Of a DNA stretch of 19,067 bases, positions 8,357 to 14,041 are shown one piece after another. Positions within the stretch are counted from its first letter, which is position 1, and each line of letters begins with the position of its first letter. The stretch lies in contig CAJXGP010000004.1 in NCBI GenBank assembly GCA_913053915.1, forward strand, positions 1 to 19,067, read 5' to 3'. The position numbers were made by a program, and so were the translations under genes. This DNA is from an uncultured Ignavibacteriales bacterium (GTDB lineage: Bacteria; Bacteroidota; Ignavibacteria; Ignavibacteriales; Ignavibacteriaceae). The notes under the pieces were generated by a model. The model was given only the letters and a program-made list of their open reading frames with translations, made no database searches and was not told where the DNA came from.

Positions 8357-9214
8357 ATTAAGAAAAAAAAATTTATACCGTATTTATTAGTTTCACCGTA
8401 TATAATATATTTTTTATTTTTTGTTGCTTTCCCGGTTATATTCTCGGTGGTGCTCACCTTTAATAAATGGGATATAATTTCACCGATGAAATATACCGGA
8501 TTGAATAATTATATACATTTATTTCACGACAGTTTTTTTTGGAAGTCGTTAGTAAATACTTTAATTTTTCTTTCGATTAATATTCCGTTACAAATAATAA
8601 TAGCTTTATTTTTAGCTGTAATTCTGAATCAAAGGATTAAATTCAGAGGATTTTTCAGAGCTGCTTTTTTTTTACCGGTAATTGTATCCGGTGTGGTAGT
8701 TACGATATTATGGCAGCAGCTATATGGATTTGATACCGGATTGTTCAACAGAATATTAACCTTCGTGGGTTTGGCGAGGGTTGGCTGGTTGATAGACCCT
8801 GCTGTGGCGATGCCGTCCATCGCTGTTATGGCGACTTGGAAAAATGTAGGATTATATATTATTTTATTTCTAGTCGGATTACAAACAGTACCCCCTCATT
8901 ACTATGAAGCGGCAGATTTGGATGGTGCTACTAAATGGCAAAAATTTTGGAAAATTACCTTGCCTTTAATTAATCCAACCATTTTCATAGTTGTGATCCT
9001 TTCAACAATCGGTGGATTCTCATTGTTTATTGAACCATATATAATGACCGGCGGGGGTCCCCTGAACAGTACTTTATCGGCGGTATTATATATTTATAAA
9101 CAAGGTTTCTTCTATTTTCACATGGGATATTCAGCTACATTAGGTCTTTTCTTCGCCTTATTGATACTGAGTGTGATTATCATTCAAAAAAGATTTATCG
9201 AAAGGGACAAATAG
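8357..9214 (+). CDS. MalF-type sugar ABC permease with non-canonical start
   Basis: Read from the ATT at 8357 this is a 285-residue permease, the usual length for the MalF/UgpA class. The first canonical in-frame start, GTG at 8447, would give 255 residues and lose the first membrane helix. The upstream codons read K-K-K-F-I-P-Y-L-L-V-S-P-Y-I-I-Y-F, followed by F-P-V-I-F-S-V-V-L-T-F, exactly the N-terminus expected of this family. The frame is open back to 8324 but holds no ATG, GTG or TTG; only ATA and ATT are available. Six hydrophobic segments are seen. The EAA loop that contacts the ATPase is intact: Glu184-Ala-Ala, Asp-Gly-Ala at 189-191, then F-W-K-I-T-L-P. ATT initiation is known for infC in bacteria. 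The alternatives are a base error at the true ATG, or coupled reinitiation. The next gene starts 3 bases after the stop. Confidence 0.85.
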   Translation: MKKKKFIPYLLVSPYIIYFLFFVAFPVIFSVVLTFNKWDIISPMKYTGLNNYIHLFHDSFFWKSLVNTLIFLSINIPLQIIIALFLAVILNQRIKFRGFFRAAFFLPVIVSGVVVTILWQQLYGFDTGLFNRILTFVGLARVGWLIDPAVAMPSIAVMATWKNVGLYIILFLVGLQTVPPHYYEAADLDGATKWQKFWKITLPLINPTIFIVVILSTIGGFSLFIEPYIMTGGGPLNSTLSAVLYIYKQGFFYFHMGYSATLGLFFALLILSVIIIQKRFIERDK

Positions 9215-9217
9215 CCG

Positions 9218-10085
9218 ATGAAGAAAACCGTTTTTTATTTTTTCCTAATTATCGGAGCTTTGATATTTTTATATCCTTTTCTTTGGATGCTGATTGCTTC
9301 CATCGCTCCGGAAAATCAAATAGGAAACTTAACATTTATTCCTACCAAATTAACTTTTAACAGTTATATCCAAGTGTTCAATAAAATCCGGATCGCACTG
9401 GGTTTGATACTCCGCATCCTTGGGGAATTTTTGACGCTTCGGGATACGGTTTCGCTGAGCTTTTCTCAACAGTGTTTTTGTCTCCACATCCATTACGGCC
9501 GGTGTAATTATATTCGGCTCGATGGTTGGATATGCTTTGTCAAGACTAGAATTTAAAGGTAGAAATTTAATTTTTTATATTATCATTTTTACAATGACTT
9601 TACCGTTTCAAATTACACTGATTCCACAATATATAATTATGGTAAAACTCCATTGGGTAGATACATATTGGGCTTTAATTGTACCTTATTTGATGAATGC
9701 TTTGGCAATAATATTATTCAGACAATATTTCAAAAGTATCCCGCAGTCATTGATAGATGCTGCCCGTATAGATGGGTGCAATGATTTACAAATAATTTTT
9801 AAAATATTGTGGCCCAATTCAATTCCGGCTATTATTACAGTTGGGATTTTAACTTTTATGAATTCATGGAATTCAGTATTATGGCCTATAATAGTTATAA
9901 GAAAAGATAGCCTAATGACCATGCCTCAGTTGGTAACTTTGTTTGCGGTGGGAGGCAGAGCGGAGGGCCAGTTGGGCGTTAAATTGGCGGCGGCAACTAT
10001 GTTGGCTCTGCCGGTTGTTATCGCTTATTTGTTCTTCCAAAAATATTTTCTTCAATCTATGGCATCAACCGGTATTAGAGACTAA
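9218..10085 (+). pseudogene. MalG-type sugar ABC permease, frame-disrupted
   Basis: The start is ATG at 9218 with AAAGGGA about 8 bases before it. The N-terminus (M-K-K-T-V-F-Y-F-F ... L-Y-P-F-L-W-M-L-I-A-S) through N-S-Y-I-Q-V-F-N-K-I is normal MalG-type sequence, in one frame up to about 9388. From 9459 to the stop at 10085 a different frame carries the rest: F-L-N-S-V-F-V-S-T-S, then G-Y-A-L-S-R-L-E-F-K-G-R, then the EAA-like loop D-A-A-R-I-D-G-C-N-D. It continues through the last membrane helix and ends in the family-typical A-S-T-G-I-R-D. Between them, 9388-9458 is open in the third frame (P-D-R-T-G-F-D-T-P-H-P-W-G and on). Two single-base losses, for example in CC at 9388 and TTTT at 9461, would restore one frame of 289 codons, a normal length. 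The stretch is about 55% G+C by hand count, well above its surroundings. The gene is either truly broken or carries sequence errors. The disruption itself is certain; the cause is not. Confidence 0.82.
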
Positions 10086-10103
10086 AACTAAGGAAAGTAA
10101 TTA

Positions 10104-11537
10104 TTGCAAATGACACTTTATCGTTATCCACAAATATTAAAAGCCGATCGAAATCGTGTTATACTTCAATTCTTTTATCTAAGTGAAAAAAGAAAATTGA
10201 ATGTATTAAGAAAAATCGCGTTACTGCCCGACAAAAAGGTTTCTAAACTTTTGGAGCAGATATTCATTGAATTCGAGCATAGACATTATAACCTCGAAGA
10301 GCAGTTATTAGAAAATTTTTCTAAAGTAGAAAGATATTTAACAAATAAAAATAAACTTTCGTTGGAAAGAAAATTATTAATCGGTGCATATTTTTCCAAA
10401 GAATATTCTGTTGAATCTGCCGCTTTATTCAATCCCTCTTTAATTTCACATCCTGATCAAGATGGGTCTAAGGATGGAAAATTAAAATTTATTTTAAGTT
10501 TGCGTGCAACAGGCGAAGGACATGTCTCTTCCATAGAATTTAGAACAGGTATTATTGATAAAGATTATAATATCAAAATTGAACCGACGCCGGGTTTAAC
10601 CGAATTACCTAAATTGGTGAAAGAATATATTTATTCTAAACATGATTTGAAAAGGGCGACTAAATATTTTGATGAGCTAAATGAAGAATTATTCAATCAA
10701 CTTCCTGAAAGGTTTACGAGAGATGACTTAAATAATTTCCTTTCGGAGCGGGGTAACATGTTTTCGAAAAATCCGGTTACTTTAAGGTCTCTTACCAATA
10801 TTTTGGATTATATCGACGCTAATTATGAATTTGAGTTTAAGGGAGATAAAGCTCTGTCGAGTTATGTGATATTTCCTCAGTCAAAAAGTGAATCGGGCGG
10901 AATGGAAGATTTACGACTAGTAAAATTTAATGATGATGGAAATTTTCATTACTACGGCACATACACTGCAAATAACGGGTATTCATTTAAAGTACAAATG
11001 TTGGAAACCGATGATTTTAATACATATCGTGTAAAAACATTGCACGGTAGTGCTGTTAAAGATAAAGGTATGGCTCTTTTCCCGAGAAAGATTAATAATA
11101 AATATTTTATGATCTCCCGCCAGGACGGTGAAGATCTTAGTATTATGTCATCTAAAAGCCTTGATATTTGGGAAGATTTTAAATTACTCCAAGCTCCCGA
11201 TCAGCCGTGGGAATTCATCCAGTTTGGTAATTGTGGTTCACCCATTGAAACAAAGGATGGATGGTTATTAATTACTCATGCAGTAGGTCCATTTAGGAAA
11301 TATGTAATAGCTGCCTCACTCCTTGATTTGGATGATCCTACTAAAGTTATTGCCAGGTTAAGAGAACCTTTGATTTCTCCCGATGATTCGGAGCGTGAAG
11401 GTTATGTACCCAATGTAGTTTATTCATGTGGGTCATTAATTCATCACCAACAGTTAATAATACCTTACGCAATGTCGGATTCAATGACCGGATTTGCACG
11501 AATTCCGGTAAATAAACTATTGAACAAAATGCAATAA
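10104..11537 (+). CDS. GH130 family glycoside phosphorylase/hydrolase, long form with N-terminal helical extension
   Basis: The protein has 477 residues from TTG at 10104, which has AGGA 9 bases upstream; ATG at 10110 is the alternative. Residues about 1-110 are helical and charged. From about 105 (A-L-F-N-P-S-L-I) a five-bladed propeller of the GH130 type follows. The conserved E-D-x-R motif is present as Glu268-Asp269-Leu-Arg271 (M-E-D-L-R-L-V), whose Asp corresponds to the family's catalytic acid. Later family blocks are G-M-A-L-F-P-R-K-I, F-G-N-C-G-S-P-I-E-T-K-D-G-W-L-L-I-T-H and L-L-D-L-D-D-P-T-K-V-I, then Y-V-P-N-V-V-Y-S-C-G. No signal peptide is present, so it is cytoplasmic. Known GH130 enzymes phosphorolyse beta-mannosides to mannose-1-phosphate, and some subfamilies hydrolyse beta-1,2-mannosides. 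The long form is a distinct branch whose substrate I cannot name. It follows the permease genes directly and precedes a second GH130. Confidence 0.85.
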   Translation: MQMTLYRYPQILKADRNRVILQFFYLSEKRKLNVLRKIALLPDKKVSKLLEQIFIEFEHRHYNLEEQLLENFSKVERYLTNKNKLSLERKLLIGAYFSKEYSVESAALFNPSLISHPDQDGSKDGKLKFILSLRATGEGHVSSIEFRTGIIDKDYNIKIEPTPGLTELPKLVKEYIYSKHDLKRATKYFDELNEELFNQLPERFTRDDLNNFLSERGNMFSKNPVTLRSLTNILDYIDANYEFEFKGDKALSSYVIFPQSKSESGGMEDLRLVKFNDDGNFHYYGTYTANNGYSFKVQMLETDDFNTYRVKTLHGSAVKDKGMALFPRKINNKYFMISRQDGEDLSIMSSKSLDIWEDFKLLQAPDQPWEFIQFGNCGSPIETKDGWLLITHAVGPFRKYVIAASLLDLDDPTKVIARLREPLISPDDSEREGYVPNVVYSCGSLIHHQQLIIPYAMSDSMTGFARIPVNKLLNKMQ

Positions 11538-11539
11538 TA

Positions 11540-11585
11540 AAAATAATAAATTGTAAAATAATAAATTATAAAATAAAAATTTAAT
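11540..11585 (+). repeat. Short A/T-rich tandem repeat, about three 15-base units
   Basis: The gap between the two GH130 genes holds two 15-base units, 11540-11554 and 11555-11569, that differ at a single base (G/A at position 14). A third, degenerate unit follows to about 11585. The whole gap is nearly pure A/T. It may act as an AT-rich spacer or upstream element for the second GH130 gene, or it may be simple replication-slippage sequence. No promoter is claimed. Confidence 0.6.
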
Positions 11586-11594
11586 AAGAATACT

Positions 11595-12497
11595 ATGGAA
11601 ACTAAAAGATACATTCATAATCCTATATTAACAAAAGATGACGTACCCTTTAAAGTGAATAGCATATTCAACCCGGGCGCGGTAAAAATAAGAGATAAAT
11701 ATATATTACTTTGCCGTGTTGAAATGCTTACCGGCAGATCCTCGTTTGTGTTGGCTGAAAGTTCCAACGGTATAAAATTTAAAGTGGATAGTAAGCCGAT
11801 CCTTACTCCCGGGCAACATTCCGGATATTTAAAATATTCCGTGTGGGGTATTGAAGACGCCAGAGTTACACAAATTGAAAATAAATATTATCTGACATAC
11901 ACGGGGTATTCAAAATATATGCCCCTTGTTATGCTTGCCGAAACGGAGGATTTTAGAGAATTCAAAATTTACGGTCCAATCAGTGAACCTTCGAATAAAG
12001 ATTGTGCTTTATTTCCGGAGAAGATAGGAGGTTATTACTGGAAAATTGATCGTCCGACCGCTGAAACAAGACATGATATATGGATTAGCCGTAGTCCGGA
12101 CCTGATTCATTGGGGAGGCTATCAAGTATTGAGTGAGCCTGATGAAGGGACATGGGGAAATGATAAAATTGGAAATTCTACCAATCCGGTAAAAACTAAT
12201 GATGGATGGTTGATGTTATATCACGGTGTCAGAGGTTTTGGAATTAGTTCTATATATAAACTCGGTGTGATGCTGCTTGATTTGGAAAAGCCTTGGATAA
12301 TTAAAGGGAAAAGCAAAATACCTATTCTTCAACCTGAGATGAATTACGAAAGAATAGGTGATGTGCAAAATGTTGTTTTCTCTAATGGATGGATCATTGA
12401 GGAAAACGGTGATATAAAAATTTATTATTCCGGCGCCGACACTAATATTTGCTTAGCAACTACTTCCGTCGATTATTTGATTTCACTGTGTAAATAG
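11595..12497 (+). CDS. GH130 beta-mannoside phosphorylase, short form
   Basis: The protein has 300 residues, ATG at 11595, no signal peptide, so cytoplasmic. It is a compact five-bladed propeller of standard length for GH130 phosphorylases. Visible family motifs in order: H-N-P-I-L-T-K-D-D-V-P near the N-terminus; S-I-F-N-P-G-A-V-K (about 23-31); C-R-V-E (about 40-43); and Glu87-Asp88-Ala-Arg90, with Asp88 as the expected general acid and Ala replacing the more usual Pro. Further on are C-A-L-F-P-E-K-I-G-G-Y-Y-W-K-I-D-R-P (about 137-154) and Y-H-G-V-R-G-F-G (about 208-215). The L-F-P-E-K ... K-I-D-R and Y-H-G-V-R segments are typical of phosphate-using members. From memory this resembles the Teth514_1788-type 1,2-beta-mannobiose phosphorylases more than the mannosyl-glucose enzymes, but that cannot be settled without an alignment. 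The expected product is alpha-mannose-1-phosphate, which saves one ATP on entry to metabolism. Confidence 0.9.
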   Translation: METKRYIHNPILTKDDVPFKVNSIFNPGAVKIRDKYILLCRVEMLTGRSSFVLAESSNGIKFKVDSKPILTPGQHSGYLKYSVWGIEDARVTQIENKYYLTYTGYSKYMPLVMLAETEDFREFKIYGPISEPSNKDCALFPEKIGGYYWKIDRPTAETRHDIWISRSPDLIHWGGYQVLSEPDEGTWGNDKIGNSTNPVKTNDGWLMLYHGVRGFGISSIYKLGVMLLDLEKPWIIKGKSKIPILQPEMNYERIGDVQNVVFSNGWIIEENGDIKIYYSGADTNICLATTSVDYLISLCK

Positions 12498-12534
12498 AAA
12501 AATATTTTATATTCATGACCATATTAAATTTGTG

Positions 12535-12633
12535 TTTAGGAGGTGGAATAGAATAACTTGCATATAATACAAGAATACATAACTGCTATTTAAAAGTTGT
12601 AATTCGATAACTTATTTTATTCCACCCCCTAAA
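12535..12633. repeat. 22-bp near-perfect inverted repeat around a 55-base centre
   Basis: Arms at 12535-12556 and 12612-12633 pair over 22 positions, with one mismatch (12541/12627) and one G-T wobble (12551/12617). The left arm contains AGGAGGTGG, the right arm CCACCCCCT. The centre can form two small hairpins: CTTG/CAAG at about 12557-12573 and AACT/AGTT at about 12581-12598. The right arm ends in the AAA that begins the AAAGGA ribosome site (12631-12636) of the gene starting at 12642. In RNA the stem would partly cover that site. No T-run follows, so it does not look like a simple intrinsic terminator. It could be a regulatory RNA element or a small palindromic mobile/REP-like sequence. 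The rest of this 144-base gap is plain A/T-rich sequence. Confidence 0.75.
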
Positions 12634-12641
12634 GGAACATT

Positions 12642-13967
12642 ATGAAGTTTAAATCAATGAAAAAAAATAAATTTTATTTATTGAATCTTGTCACGATATT
12701 CATTATAATATTTATTGCTATTGCGCCAAATATTATTTCACAAAATAAAACTTTATTAAATACTGCACATTTGGATCATCTTTATGAAAAAATTAATGTA
12801 AATGGGAAATCAATGGGGATAATTCACATATATTCCGATTTTCCAAATTATAATTTTGTAGAAGCTAAAGGAGAGGGAATAGCTTGTGTGGATGACGCCG
12901 CAAGAGCAATGATTTTTTACATACGTTATTATGAAATTTATCCGGACAAAGCAGTTTTTGATAAAATTGAAAACCTATCAAACTTCCTGCTTTACATGCA
13001 GGCAAAAAACGGATTTTTTTATAATTTTATCTGGAAAGATTATACTATAGATTCCACCTATAAAACAAGTGTCGCCGAACCGAATTGGTGGACTTGGAGA
13101 GCAATATGGGCTCTTTCCGAAGCGCAAAAATTTTTTTTAGAACATAATTCAATTACAACACACAAAATAGTTACACCTTTAAAAAGAGCGGTATCGGTTA
13201 CTTTAAAATGGTTAGCTTTAAATAGGAAAATGAAATATAAAAATTTTGGAGGATTTGAAATTCCCGCTTGGCTTCCGCAGAAATATGCAGCAGATCAAGC
13301 GGCGATTTTAGTAAAAGGGCTTGCGGTTTATTACGAGATTACAAAAGATAAGCGAGTCAAAAATGAAATAAAAAACTTAAGTGATGGAATTGTAAAAATG
13401 CAAGTAGGCAACTCAAAACAACCGCCGTACTATGTCTTTTTAAGCTGGCGGAATAGTTGGCATCAGTGGGGTAACAGTCAAGCGGATGCATTAATCGATG
13501 TATCTTATTTGTTTCACGACCGATCGTATTTAAAATATGCCGACAGGGAAGTAAAATATTTTTATCCGTATTTATTAAACAATGGATTTTTCAACGATTT
13601 TGTTCTCGTTAATGATAATAACAATATAGTAATTAAGAAACTACATAAATATTCTCAAATTGCTTACGGTATCCGACCGATGGTATGGGCAAGTATCGGA
13701 TTATATAAAATGACTAAAGATACCTCTGCGGCAATTATAGCGGGAAAAATTGCTTCCTGGTTGTTGGGAAATAATATTGCAGGCACTCAAATGTATAGTC
13801 CAAAGAACGGAATTACTTTTGACGGAATAATCAGCAAAAATGAAATTAATAAAAATTCCGGTGCAGAATCTACTATAGAAGCTTTGTTAACAATCATAGA
13901 TGTTGAACAAAATCCAATTGCAAAAAAGATTTTATGGAATTATTATAATAAACATTCAGCAAAATAA
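12642..13967 (+). CDS. Exported protein with alpha/alpha-barrel (six-hairpin glycosidase-like) sequence, function unassigned
   Basis: The protein has 441 residues. ATG at 12642 has AAAGGA 5 bases upstream. Residues 1-34 are a basic segment plus a long hydrophobic core, a signal peptide ending near I-S-Q-N. The remainder alternates helices with short loops bearing conserved-looking acidic and aromatic residues: G-E-G-I-A-C-V-D-D-A-A-R-A (about 77-89), N-G-F-F-Y-N-F-I-W (about 123-131), V-A-E-P-N-W-W-T-W-R-A (about 144-154), A-A-D-Q-A-A (about 215-220) and W-H-Q-W-G-N-S-Q-A-D-A (about 276-286). The C-terminal part has F-D-G-I-I then N-K-N-S-G-A-E-S-T-I-E-A. This pattern fits (alpha/alpha)6-toroid carbohydrate-active proteins. 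The V-D-D-A-A-R-A block and the G-A-E-S-T-I-E ending recall uncharacterised domains next to glycosyltransferases and glycosidases. No sorting domain is present, so it is probably periplasmic. I cannot name a family. A role in cutting the imported glycan is inferred from context only. Confidence 0.7.
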   Translation: MKFKSMKKNKFYLLNLVTIFIIIFIAIAPNIISQNKTLLNTAHLDHLYEKINVNGKSMGIIHIYSDFPNYNFVEAKGEGIACVDDAARAMIFYIRYYEIYPDKAVFDKIENLSNFLLYMQAKNGFFYNFIWKDYTIDSTYKTSVAEPNWWTWRAIWALSEAQKFFLEHNSITTHKIVTPLKRAVSVTLKWLALNRKMKYKNFGGFEIPAWLPQKYAADQAAILVKGLAVYYEITKDKRVKNEIKNLSDGIVKMQVGNSKQPPYYVFLSWRNSWHQWGNSQADALIDVSYLFHDRSYLKYADREVKYFYPYLLNNGFFNDFVLVNDNNNIVIKKLHKYSQIAYGIRPMVWASIGLYKMTKDTSAAIIAGKIASWLLGNNIAGTQMYSPKNGITFDGIISKNEINKNSGAESTIEALLTIIDVEQNPIAKKILWNYYNKHSAK

Positions 13968-13990
13968 AAAAAATAAATTTAGAAGTGCCA

Positions 13991-14041
13991 ATGAATATTA
14001 GAATCAAAATTAACGATGGAACTTTAAACTTCAGATTATGA
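13991..14041 (+). other. Possible 16-codon leader ORF overlapping the next start (ATGA)
   Basis: ATG at 13991 opens a 16-codon frame (M-N-I-R-I-K-I-N-D-G ...) whose TGA at 14039-14041 overlaps the ATG of the next gene in an ATGA arrangement. The large downstream gene has no recognisable ribosome site of its own, so coupled translation is possible. The mini-ORF's own ribosome site (AGAAG at 13981) is weak, and so short a frame can arise by chance. Confidence 0.2.

Noticed and set aside
9522..10085. Separate 187-residue permease gene starting at ATG 9522
   Set aside because: This ATG is an internal Met within G-S-M-V-G-Y-A-L-S-R. Conserved permease sequence continues upstream in the same frame to 9459, and no ribosome site precedes it. 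It is the C-terminal part of the broken permease.
12504..12529. A/T-only hairpin after the second GH130 gene as a terminator
   Set aside because: The stem is nine pairs of only A-T with a central mismatch, and the following T-rich stretch is interrupted. Such pairing is expected by chance in sequence this A/T-rich.
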